Source: UBA7862 sp050872785
GTDB taxonomy: Bacteria > Bacillota > Clostridia > Christensenellales > UBA1242
NCBI GenBank assembly: GCA_050872785.1
Contig: JBNMHO010000005.1
Coordinates: forward strand, 4,545 to 68,544
Length of the DNA: 64,000 nucleotides
Direction of reading: 5' to 3'
Of this stretch, positions 34,652 through 42,884 are shown in pieces. The translations under genes were made by a program, and so were the position numbers. The notes beneath the pieces were generated by a model. That model worked only from the letters and a program-made list of their open reading frames with translations. It was not told the origin of the DNA and did not search any database. Positions within the stretch are counted from its first letter, which is position 1; each line of letters starts with the position of its first letter.

Positions 34652-36742
34652 TCAAAGTTTTTCAAGAAGTTTGAGGTCAACTCTGCCCTTGTCGTCAACT
34701 TTAATAACTTCAACGCTAACTGTGTCGCCAAGGTTCACAACGTCTGTTACTTTTTCAACTCTTTCTTTTGCGAGTTTTGAAATGTGAATCATTCCGTCTT
34801 TGTTTGGAGCGAGTTCAACAAATGCACCAAATTGCATAATTCTTACAACCTTGCCCACAAATTTCTGACCAACTTCAACATCTGTAACAATGTTCATGAT
34901 GATTTCTTTTGCACGTTTGCTCATTGCTTCATCGCAAGTTGCAATAAACACTTTGCCGTCATCGTCAATGTCAATTTTAACGCCAGTTTCGTCAATAATC
35001 TTGTTAATAACCTTTCCGCCTGTGCCAATGACATCTCTAATTTTATCTGGGTCAATGTTGAAGGAAATAATCTTTGGAGCATATTTTGAAAGGTGATCAC
35101 GAGGTTCTTTAATTGTGTCAAGCATAATGCCCAAAATGTGCATACGCCCTTCTCTTGCTTGATTTAGTGCAGTTGTCAAAATATTTTTGTCAATGCCCTT
35201 AATCTTGATATCCATTTGGATAGCGGTTATGCCTTTTTCTGTTCCAGCAACTTTAAAGTCCATATCGCCAAGGAAGTCTTCCATGCCTTGAATGTCGCTC
35301 ATAACAGCAACTTTGCCACTTTCAACGTCTTTGATAAGTCCCATTGCAATGCCTGCAACTGGTGCTTTAATCTTAACGCCAGCGTCCATAAGTGAAAGTG
35401 TGGAGCCGCATACACTTGCCATTGAAGATGAGCCATTTGAACTTAAAACTTCACTTACAAGACGCAACGCATATGGGAATTCGTCTTCACTAGGAATAAC
35501 AGGTTCCAATGCTCTTTCTGCAAGTGCGCCGTGTCCAATTTCTCTTCTGCCTGGGCTTTTGAGCGGTCTTGCTTCGCCAGTTGCATAAGGTGGCATGTTG
35601 TATTGGTGAATGTATCTTTTTGCGTCTTCGTCATCAAGACCTTCAAGTTTTTGAACGTCTGCAATAGTTCCAAGTGTTAAGCAGTTGAGGACTTGAGTTT
35701 GTCCACGTGTAAACACTGCGCTGCCGTGAACTCTTGGAAGAACGCCAACTTCACACCAAATTGGTCTGATTTCTTTAAGTGTTCTGCCGTCTGGACGTTG
35801 ACCTTTGTTAATGATTTTGCTTCTAACTTTTTCTTTTGTCATTTTGTAAAGAACGTCAGCAATCATTTTCTTCCCTTCTGGGAAAATTTCTGCAAAGTGT
35901 TCAAACACTTCATTGTTCAAAGCTTCTTGTCTTTCTTGACGAGTTTCTCTGTCTGTTGTGTCCAAAGCATAGTCAAGTTTGCTGTCTGCATATTCTCTTA
36001 CTGCCTTGTCAATTTCTTCAGTTGGAACAAAAATTGGAAGGTCGGTTCTTTTTGCCTTGCCAATTTTTGCAACGATATCGTTTTGGAAAGCGACCAATTT
36101 TTTGATTTCTTCGTGAGCAAACATAATTGCGTCAAGCATTTCTTGTTCGCTAACTTCTTTTGCACCTGCTTCCACCATAAGGATTGCTTCGCTTGTGCCA
36201 GAAACAGTTACGTGCATATCACTCTTTTCTTTTTCTGCCGGAGTTGGGTTGATAATAAACTTTCCGTCAACGCAACCAACAACAACACTGCCCGTAGGCC
36301 CTGCCCATGGAATGTCTGAAATGGAAAGTGCCACGCTTGAAGCAAGCATTGCAAGTGGTTCTGGAGCAATGTCTGGGTCAACAGACAAAGCTGTGCAGAC
36401 AACTGCAACATCGTTATAAAACCCTTTTGGGAAAAGTGGTCTTAAAGGTCTATCAATAAGTCTTGATGTCAAGATAGCCTTATCACTTGGTCTTCCTTCT
36501 CTCTTTTTAAATCCGCCAGGGATTTTGCCCACAGAATACATTTTTTCTTCAAAATCCACCCCAAGTGGGAAGAAGTCAATGCCATCTCTTGGACTTTCTG
36601 CCATGGTCACACTGCATTGAACAACAGTTTCGCCGCATTTGACCCAGCAAGTGCCGTTGGCTTGTTCGCTGTATTTTCCAGTTTTAACAGTCAATTTTCT
36701 TCCGCCAACAGTCGTTTCAAAAATACTTTCATTTACGCTCAT
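34652..36742 (-). CDS. pnp: Polynucleotide phosphorylase
   Basis: PNPase degrades RNA from the 3' end with phosphate and takes part in mRNA turnover. The 696-residue protein has two RNase PH-like domains (GTCWVKCGETVVQCSVTM with RLIDRPLRPLFPKGF; and GQRPDGRTLKEIRPIWCEVG with GSSGSSSMASVC-like NGSSSMASVCGSTLSLMDAG), the helical linker, then KH (IGTGGKVINKIIDETG, about 555-615) and S1 (VGQKFVGKVVRIMQFGAFV, about 620-690) RNA-binding domains. It follows rpsO, the standard arrangement. Confidence 0.97.
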   Translation of the reverse strand: MSVNESIFETTVGGRKLTVKTGKYSEQANGTCWVKCGETVVQCSVTMAESPRDGIDFFPLGVDFEEKMYSVGKIPGGFKKREGRPSDKAILTSRLIDRPLRPLFPKGFYNDVAVVCTALSVDPDIAPEPLAMLASSVALSISDIPWAGPTGSVVVGCVDGKFIINPTPAEKEKSDMHVTVSGTSEAILMVEAGAKEVSEQEMLDAIMFAHEEIKKLVAFQNDIVAKIGKAKRTDLPIFVPTEEIDKAVREYADSKLDYALDTTDRETRQERQEALNNEVFEHFAEIFPEGKKMIADVLYKMTKEKVRSKIINKGQRPDGRTLKEIRPIWCEVGVLPRVHGSAVFTRGQTQVLNCLTLGTIADVQKLEGLDDEDAKRYIHQYNMPPYATGEARPLKSPGRREIGHGALAERALEPVIPSEDEFPYALRLVSEVLSSNGSSSMASVCGSTLSLMDAGVKIKAPVAGIAMGLIKDVESGKVAVMSDIQGMEDFLGDMDFKVAGTEKGITAIQMDIKIKGIDKNILTTALNQAREGRMHILGIMLDTIKEPRDHLSKYAPKIISFNIDPDKIRDVIGTGGKVINKIIDETGVKIDIDDDGKVFIATCDEAMSKRAKEIIMNIVTDVEVGQKFVGKVVRIMQFGAFVELAPNKDGMIHISKLAKERVEKVTDVVNLGDTVSVEVIKVDDKGRVDLKLLEKL

Positions 36743-36825
36743 TTTTTTCTCCTAATAACTCTTTTAGTTTGCCACAACAAACAAATATTGTCAATCATAT
36801 TGCCCATTTTACAAAAAAAAATTAA

Positions 36826-36866
36826 AAAAACGGGCAGAGATAGTTTTCGCTATCCCAAACCCGCTA
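36826..36866 (-). terminator. Terminator or attenuator between rpsO and pnp
   Basis: On the minus strand GCGGG and CCCG plus GGATAG and CTATCT form an interrupted stem, followed by seven T. The imperfect stem may let some transcripts read through into pnp. Confidence 0.65.
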
Positions 36867-36871
36867 TTAAA

Positions 36872-37132
36872 TTATCTTATATTCAAAGATTTTTTCAAAC
36901 TTCTGTACTTTTCGATGTCTTCTTTTTCAAGATAACTCAAAAGTCCCTTTCTTTGTCCAACAAGTTTCAAAAGTCCACGACTTGAATGTTTGTCGCTTGG
37001 ATTTGCCTTAAGATGTTCTGTCAAGTGATTGATTCTTTCGGTCAAGATTGCAATTTGAACTTCTGTTGAACCAGTGTCTTTTTCATTTCTAGCATACTTC
37101 TTGATGATTTCGTTCTTAATTTGTTTGTCCAT
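36872..37132 (-). CDS. rpsO: 30S ribosomal protein S15
   Basis: S15 binds the central domain of 16S rRNA early in assembly of the small subunit. The start is the ATG at 37132 with AAAGGAG upstream, giving 86 residues, the usual size. Family features include DTGSTEVQIAILTERINHLT, DKHSSRGLL, and the terminal YLEKEDIEKYRSL. It heads the rpsO-pnp unit. Confidence 0.96.
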   Translation of the reverse strand: MDKQIKNEIIKKYARNEKDTGSTEVQIAILTERINHLTEHLKANPSDKHSSRGLLKLVGQRKGLLSYLEKEDIEKYRSLKKSLNIR

Positions 37133-37214
37133 TTTTCTAACTCCTTTTATAAATTCGCCACACAGCAAAGCAAGCCGTTTGGAGTAAAACTCGAACTCCC
37201 TTGCCGTAGGTAAC
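37133..37214 (-). promoter_or_regulatory. rpsO 5' leader with nested hairpins (possible S15 autoregulation site)
   Basis: The roughly 80-base leader can fold with GCAAG pairing to CTTGC outside and GGAGT pairing to ACTCC inside. Leaders of rpsO bind S15 and repress translation in several bacterial groups with unrelated structures, so a regulatory role is plausible but not shown. Confidence 0.35.
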
Positions 37215-37220
37215 GCAGAT

Positions 37221-37249
37221 ATAATATATCATTTCCACTCATTTGTCAA
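37221..37249 (-). promoter_or_regulatory. Sigma-A promoter of rpsO
   Basis: On the minus strand TTGACA and TATTAT are 17 bases apart, placing the transcript start about 80 bases before the rpsO ATG. Confidence 0.75.
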
Positions 37250-37272
37250 GCGTTTTATTGCAACTTTATTTG

Positions 37273-39639
37273 CTAAACTGTTTTTAGCGTCAAGCACACT
37301 TCGTTATAAAATTGTGAATTTGTAAGCGGTGACACCACTTTTTTGTCTTCTTTTAAAGATTTAAGCCCCAAGTCGTCTTGCATTTCAAAAATTTTAAGTT
37401 CCAAAAAAACATATAAGCAGAAGATGAATTGTTTGAAATTTATTGACCTATCTTTGCTTTGTAGTTGCTTGAAAAGTGAAATATCGCTTAGGAAACTGTC
37501 CTGACTTGAAGCAAAATCGCTTAAAAGTTTGAAATATTTAGCAAAAACTTTTCTATCTGTTGAAAGTCCAACAAATATTTTTCTATCAATCTTTTTGTCC
37601 GCTGGCACATAAACTGTTGCGCCCGAATGTTTTGATATTTCCTTCAAAAAGCCAGTTGACAAAACTCCGTCAAGGAACACAATTCTTTTATATGAGCCAA
37701 AATTATCGAAGTTTGTTGGGCATAAAACAATGCTGTTTACGCCACTATTTTTGATAACTTCATATAGACAATGTGACAAAACAAGGTCGTTATTTTCTAT
37801 GCAAAATTCCCTATATGCCCCAAAGGAATAACTAACAAAAAGCGTGCCAAAAGCATCTTGCTTTGCTTGATTTGCAATTTGTTTAAGTCTATTTTTATCC
37901 CAAAATTGTGGTTTTTTTGTGCCACAAGAATCATATGAGAGTTGTTTTAGATATTCGCCAAGCATAATGTCGTCTGTTTTAGGTTTTGTAAGTTTGCCCG
38001 TCGAAATATCCTTTGCAATACCCTTATAATATCTTTTGCCCTTAAAACTTGAACTTTGAAATTCAATTTGGACACTTCTATCGCTTGAACCCTTAAGAAG
38101 TGGCAAATATTTGTAGCAATTAAAGGCAATTATGTTTATATTTTTGTTAAAAATGGTCAAATGATTTGGGTGTTTTGGCATTGTGGAAAATGTTGCACCC
38201 TCGCTTAGATTGAGTTTAAAAACTGGTTTTGGATTTCCGCAGCCGCATGGTTCAATAAGTTCTAAGTCAGAGATAAGTTTGTCGTTGATTTGGTCAAACT
38301 TCAATGCCATATCAAACTTTTCGCATGGCAAGAAGTCGTCTGGCGAGTAGTGCTTGTCAAGATAGTTGTTTAGGCTGGACAAAAAGTCGTTAAATTGCTT
38401 TTTCCTAATTGTAAGCCCCGCAGCCATTTTGTGACCGCCAAAGGTTTCAAGTGTTTCTTTTGTGCAAGAAATGGCACTGAAAATGTCAATATCATTTATG
38501 CTCCTTGCACTGCCCTTAAGTTCTTCACCCATATCACTTAAAAGAATGGTTGGGCGATTGTATTCCCCAGCAATTTTTGCAGCGACAATCCCCAAAACGC
38601 CACTATCCCATTTTTTGCTAAAAAGCACAATGGACTTGTAATTTGCAATATTTATTTGAGAAAGTTTGTCCACCACATCGTCATAAATTCTGTTGCAAAT
38701 GGCTTGACGCTCTGTGTTTAAGTTGCCAAGCGTTGTTATGGTGTTTTTAAGGAGAAGTTTGTCGTCTTTTATATAAAGTTTGAGTGCTACGCTAGCGTCC
38801 CCCATTCTGCCTGCTGCGTTGATTTTTGGCGAAAGTTTGTAGGCAATGTCTGTTGACGAGCAGTTAAGTTGCATTTTATTTTCTTCAAAAAGCATCTTTA
38901 TGCCGAGTGGCAATGTCTTGTCAAAAGACTCCATGCCCAGTTTGACAATGGCTCTGTTTTCGTCTTCCAGCGGCACAATATCGGCAATGGTTGCTATGGC
39001 AGCAATTCCAAGATATTTTTTTGCTTCTTCAAGGTCAGACAACGCTTGCACAACTTTAAACGCCACCCCCGTCCCGCAAAGATATTTGAATGGATATTTT
39101 TGCCCGTCAAGTTTTGGGTCAACGACTATTGTATTTGGGATAATTTCTGGAATGTCGTGGTGGTCGGTGATGACAATATCAATGCCAAGCGCCCTTGCAA
39201 ATTCCACTTCTTCATGGCAAGAAATTCCGCAGTCCACCGTTATAATAAGCGAAGGATTGTATTTGTCCTTCACTCGCAAAATGGAGTCTTTTGTCAGCCC
39301 ATAGCCGTCAACATATCTGTTTGGAAGAAAGTAGTCAACATAGAAATTCCTTTCAGCAAAATATTTAATCAAAATGGCACTGGCACTTACCCCGTCAACG
39401 TCATAGTCACCAAAAATAAGGACTTTTTCGTTGTCCGTCATTGCTTTGTTTATTCTTTCCACAAGTTCTTTCATTCCGCTAAGTAAAAATGGGTCATGGA
39501 AACTCTTGTCCGTTGGGTTTAAAAAATGTTTTAATTTTTCTTCAGAGGTCACGCCACGCTTTTCCATAAGGTTTAAGACAATGGGTGAAATATTATGTTT
39601 TTTTGCAATCTCCTCTATTTTAAATTCTTCAGTTCTCAT
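37273..39639 (-). CDS. recJ: RecJ single-stranded-DNA exonuclease
   Basis: RecJ degrades single-stranded DNA from the 5' end in recombination and repair. The 788-residue protein has the DHH phosphoesterase motifs DYDVDGVSASA, TVDCGISCHEE and DHHDIPEIIP, the DHHA1 motif GGHKMAAGLTI, and an OB fold. A roughly 220-residue C-terminal extension of unclear function follows, as in other Firmicutes. No ribosome binding site precedes the ATG; a promoter ends six bases before it. Confidence 0.94.
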   Translation of the reverse strand: MRTEEFKIEEIAKKHNISPIVLNLMEKRGVTSEEKLKHFLNPTDKSFHDPFLLSGMKELVERINKAMTDNEKVLIFGDYDVDGVSASAILIKYFAERNFYVDYFLPNRYVDGYGLTKDSILRVKDKYNPSLIITVDCGISCHEEVEFARALGIDIVITDHHDIPEIIPNTIVVDPKLDGQKYPFKYLCGTGVAFKVVQALSDLEEAKKYLGIAAIATIADIVPLEDENRAIVKLGMESFDKTLPLGIKMLFEENKMQLNCSSTDIAYKLSPKINAAGRMGDASVALKLYIKDDKLLLKNTITTLGNLNTERQAICNRIYDDVVDKLSQINIANYKSIVLFSKKWDSGVLGIVAAKIAGEYNRPTILLSDMGEELKGSARSINDIDIFSAISCTKETLETFGGHKMAAGLTIRKKQFNDFLSSLNNYLDKHYSPDDFLPCEKFDMALKFDQINDKLISDLELIEPCGCGNPKPVFKLNLSEGATFSTMPKHPNHLTIFNKNINIIAFNCYKYLPLLKGSSDRSVQIEFQSSSFKGKRYYKGIAKDISTGKLTKPKTDDIMLGEYLKQLSYDSCGTKKPQFWDKNRLKQIANQAKQDAFGTLFVSYSFGAYREFCIENNDLVLSHCLYEVIKNSGVNSIVLCPTNFDNFGSYKRIVFLDGVLSTGFLKEISKHSGATVYVPADKKIDRKIFVGLSTDRKVFAKYFKLLSDFASSQDSFLSDISLFKQLQSKDRSINFKQFIFCLYVFLELKIFEMQDDLGLKSLKEDKKVVSPLTNSQFYNEVCLTLKTV

Positions 39640-39645
39640 GTCAAT

Positions 39646-39674
39646 ATATTATCACATTTTTAACTCTCTGACAA
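39646..39674 (-). promoter_or_regulatory. recJ promoter placed for a leaderless mRNA
   Basis: TTGTCA and TAATAT are 17 bases apart, with TG one base before the -10 (extended -10). Only six bases separate the -10 element from the recJ ATG, so transcription should start at or next to the A of ATG. Confidence 0.6.
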
Positions 39675-39705
39675 CAACCTTTTTGCACAAAAAATAATTT
39701 TTGCA

Positions 39706-39740
39706 ACAAAAAAACCTATCACATATTTATGATAGGTCTT
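39706..39740 (-). terminator. Terminator after secF
   Basis: On the minus strand ACCTATC and GATAGGT form the stem around an AT-rich loop, followed by TTTTTTTG. Confidence 0.8.
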
Positions 39741-39772
39741 TTAAATATACATTTGTAAAAGAAATTCTAAAA

Positions 39773-40825
39773 TTATTCTTCTTCAATTTCAATTTCGTCA
39801 TCTTCTTCAACTTTTGCTGGAACATTGTGTGATAAGACATAATGCCTTTGCTTTGCCATAACACTCCAGAGCGCTGGGATAACGAACAAATGAGTTGCAT
39901 ACACCACAACAAGCCCAGCGATGCATGAAAGTGCCACATGAAGAATGTTTTGAACAGTCACAACGCCGATTGCAATGCTTGCGATAAGTGCAATGATATA
40001 CACAATTTGGTTTTTCTTCCAAAGGCTGTCAACTGCAACACCTGCAAGTTCTGTGTTAGATTTTATTTTCAAAGTTGGGTCGTTGCCCTTTTCTTTAATT
40101 GTAAACAACAAGTCTGCCGTTGCATACACGCTCATGCACAACACAAGTGCTGCCACTGCAAAGATATATGAATTAACTTCAATTCTTGCAAGTCCAACAA
40201 AGCAAAGTGTCAAGAGGACATCAACAATGCCCGAAATTGCCATAACAAGAGCGCCCAAAGTTTTGAACCTTATGCAAGCATATATAATTGCAAGGACAAG
40301 TGCAAACAGCATGCAAGCACCAACAATAAACCATGTTTTTGAACTTTGAGTTGCGTTTAGTGAAGTTGTTTGTCTTGTCATATCAAAGCCATCACCCAAA
40401 AATTCAATACATTGTTCTGGGCTGTCTTTCACTGCGAAAAATGCTTCAGAATCGTTGAATTGTTTGTTAATTGCAACACGAATGTCTTGCAAAGTTTTGT
40501 TGTCTGTGTTTTTGAAAGTTACAACAAAGGTTTTTGTGCCATAGTCGCCTTGAGTTTGGAAAGATTCAATTTTTACACCTTTCCCTGTCAAAATTTTTCT
40601 TACACCGTTTGAAGCGATTTCATAGTCAGTTGGGTCTTCGATATCAATGTTGCTGTTTTCAAATTGAACAACAAGTTGTGTCCCGCCTGAAAAGTCAATG
40701 CCCTTATTAAAACCGAATATTCCGACTACAATTCCCGCCACAACTACGAGTGCGAGCATAACGATAAGTGCTGGTTTAAAGAATTTCATAATGTCAAAAG
40801 AAGTGTTTTGTTTATTAGATTTCAT
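39773..40825 (-). CDS. secF: SecF protein-export subunit
   Basis: SecF works with SecD to use the proton gradient to help pull proteins through SecYEG. The 350-residue protein has TM1, the periplasmic-type domain opening with NKGIDFSGGTQLVVQFEN, and five further membrane helices. The tail is acidic (EEDDEIEIEEE). It overlaps secD by 11 bases. secD and secF are separate genes here, whereas Bacillus has a fused secDF. Confidence 0.93.
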   Translation of the reverse strand: MKSNKQNTSFDIMKFFKPALIVMLALVVVAGIVVGIFGFNKGIDFSGGTQLVVQFENSNIDIEDPTDYEIASNGVRKILTGKGVKIESFQTQGDYGTKTFVVTFKNTDNKTLQDIRVAINKQFNDSEAFFAVKDSPEQCIEFLGDGFDMTRQTTSLNATQSSKTWFIVGACMLFALVLAIIYACIRFKTLGALVMAISGIVDVLLTLCFVGLARIEVNSYIFAVAALVLCMSVYATADLLFTIKEKGNDPTLKIKSNTELAGVAVDSLWKKNQIVYIIALIASIAIGVVTVQNILHVALSCIAGLVVVYATHLFVIPALWSVMAKQRHYVLSHNVPAKVEEDDEIEIEEE

Positions 40826-42200
40826 TTCTCACAGCCTCCCTTTTAAGATTGTAAAGACCTTTCTTGGTGCTGTTCAAAACCATGTAGCAAGCACAAACGC
40901 CACGCAACATAACAAACAATGTAAAGTAGTTTACAAAAAGTCCAACAAACAACACGCAAGCCATGTGTTTTATGCCTTGTGTTCCCACAATGTAAAACAC
41001 TGCAAGAAGGATAAGCAAGAATGAATATTTTTCAAGTGTTGGAAGAACATTTTTCTTGAACCCTGCTCGAATTGCGTTTGGAATTTTCTTCCCCGAAGCA
41101 TATTCTTTGCGTATTCTTTCAAAAATTTGAACCATGGAAGAAACAAGAATTAAGAATGTTGCAACAACACCCAAAACTCCATTTATATCCATAACAACAA
41201 GTGGAATTGATTGAAGAAGGAATGCAAAGATTGCCACAAAAACGAGCATGCTCCAGCTGGCAAGTGCGCCGAACATTCTGTATCTTATGGAGAGGAACAA
41301 CATAACGCCAACGACCATTGCAGCAAGTCCCACAATAAGCATTGTTTTTACATTTCCAAAAATTCCAACAACGGAAGTTGAAAGCCCGCTTGTAATATTG
41401 TTATCAACAACTTTCTTAAGAATAACTGGTTTTGCAAGGCTGTTGATTTGAAGAGCCAAAGTGTTTGCAAATTCTTCATTTCCATATGCCAAAGTAAGAC
41501 TTGAAATTGTGCCAGTTTCGCTTATTGCTCTGCCTTGTCCGCCATTGCTGTCATACAAAATATTTTGTCCATTTACATGCAAATAAAGTTTGTCAGTGCT
41601 ACTTGCTCCAGTGGTCATGTTCCTTAACATTTCTTGCCCTTCGTCATTAAATTCAATAACGACCGACCACAAATCAGTTGAGCCGTAACTTCCCGATTGC
41701 ACATAACATTTTTTGAAATATTTGCCAGTTATGCTACCTTCTGCGTCACTTGATGTGCTTTTGTTAAGGCTTATTCCGCTTTCAGATGCCATGGACGAAA
41801 AAAGGTCTGTTCCAAGCCCACTTTTAGAGAACATATTTGTAATTTTCTCATCGTCATAGTTTGAAACAACAATTCTAATTGTCCTTTTTGTTTCCTCGCC
41901 CGAGTTGTCTATATTCCCAGACACTTCAAGCCCCAAATCTGAAAAAACACTTTGATATCTATCCACAGTTGTGTTAACAGCAATTTCAAATTCGCTATCG
42001 CTCATGCCTTCTTCACGCTGTGCTTCAAAAACAGACAATCTGCCACCTGCGATGTCATACCCATAATTTATTGCGCCAGCGAACCCGCGGAAAGTTGTGT
42101 TTGTTGTTGGGATAACAAAACTGACAAAAGTTAGCAACATTCCGATGACTGTCAAAATTGCCACAAGCACAAGTTTAATTCTAGAACTAGTTTTGGTCAT
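40815..42200 (-). CDS. secD: SecD protein-export subunit
   Basis: The start is the ATG at 42200 with AAAGGAGAAGG upstream, giving 461 residues. It has TM1, a large extracytoplasmic domain starting with the family motif in NYGYDIAGGRLSVFEAQ (DLxGG in most SecD), and a C-terminal five-helix domain. The motif reads DIAGG rather than DLRGG. The C-terminal SecD/SecF fold is clear (VVGVMLFLSIRYRMFGALAS). Confidence 0.92.
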   Translation of the reverse strand: MTKTSSRIKLVLVAILTVIGMLLTFVSFVIPTTNTTFRGFAGAINYGYDIAGGRLSVFEAQREEGMSDSEFEIAVNTTVDRYQSVFSDLGLEVSGNIDNSGEETKRTIRIVVSNYDDEKITNMFSKSGLGTDLFSSMASESGISLNKSTSSDAEGSITGKYFKKCYVQSGSYGSTDLWSVVIEFNDEGQEMLRNMTTGASSTDKLYLHVNGQNILYDSNGGQGRAISETGTISSLTLAYGNEEFANTLALQINSLAKPVILKKVVDNNITSGLSTSVVGIFGNVKTMLIVGLAAMVVGVMLFLSIRYRMFGALASWSMLVFVAIFAFLLQSIPLVVMDINGVLGVVATFLILVSSMVQIFERIRKEYASGKKIPNAIRAGFKKNVLPTLEKYSFLLILLAVFYIVGTQGIKHMACVLFVGLFVNYFTLFVMLRGVCACYMVLNSTKKGLYNLKREAVRNEI

Positions 42201-42363
42201 TAAAGCCCTTCTCCTTTCAATATGCAATCTATTATATAAAATAAAAATAGTTAAGTCAATCACAATTTCAAATTCGTTGAAAATTTTTCATGAAATTTTT
42301 AAAACTTTCAGAAAAATGACTTAAATTACCCCAATTTTTGCCCAAAACTCACAATTCAAAACA

Positions 42364-42390
42364 AAAAAAGTGGAGTTTGTTCCACTTTTT
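42364..42390 (-). terminator. Terminator after the TIGR04086-type gene
   Basis: AAAAAGTGGA and TCCACTTTTT form a ten-base stem around a six-base loop, with a T run on the minus strand. Confidence 0.85.
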
Positions 42391-42414
42391 CGTCAAAAAT
42401 TCAAATTGTATAAT

Positions 42415-42801
42415 TTATTTCTTCAAATTCACAAGGAATATGCCTGCAATAAGTCCCACAAGCCCTGCAAAAAGCACATCAAAAAGAATGCTTATGCTAA
42501 AAGTGAAAGTTGCTGACAAAAGTCCAAACACAGCATATGCCACAACACTGTAAATTGCCCCAACAAGAAGCCCCTTTATCGCCCCTTTGCTGCGGTCAGA
42601 CTTCAATGCAACATTCACCCCAAGAACTACACTCACAACCTTTATAATTTGATTTACAATCTTAATTGTTGTGTCACCCATTTGCACAAATTTATACACA
42701 AGTGCAAACGCCAGCACGCCCACAATCGACACGCACACCGCAACGAGAACGCCCTTCAAAACGCCAAGAATACTTGCCTTTTTATCCAAAACACCTTCCA
42801 T
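42415..42801 (-). CDS. TIGR04086/YrzE-type four-helix membrane protein
   Basis: This 128-residue protein starts at the ATG after GGGGGAAGAT. Four membrane helices (about residues 12-34, 45-62, 72-92, 100-122) with small residues and glycines match the TIGR04086 family of Firmicutes, usually found near yajC, tgt and secDF, as here. Function is unknown. A surface-protein gene separates it from yajC. Confidence 0.7.
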   Translation of the reverse strand: MEGVLDKKASILGVLKGVLVAVCVSIVGVLAFALVYKFVQMGDTTIKIVNQIIKVVSVVLGVNVALKSDRSKGAIKGLLVGAIYSVVAYAVFGLLSATFTFSISILFDVLFAGLVGLIAGIFLVNLKK

Positions 42802-42884
42802 ATCTTCCCCCAAAACTCAAAAATTTAACAACTGCTTGTCACTATTTAATGTTTATGGGCGAAAGACTACAAATATTCATAAAA

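Noticed and set aside
35693..36319. Plus-strand open frame antisense to pnp (208 codons)
   Set aside because: Antisense shadow of a conserved gene with unnatural Phe/Cys/Asn composition.
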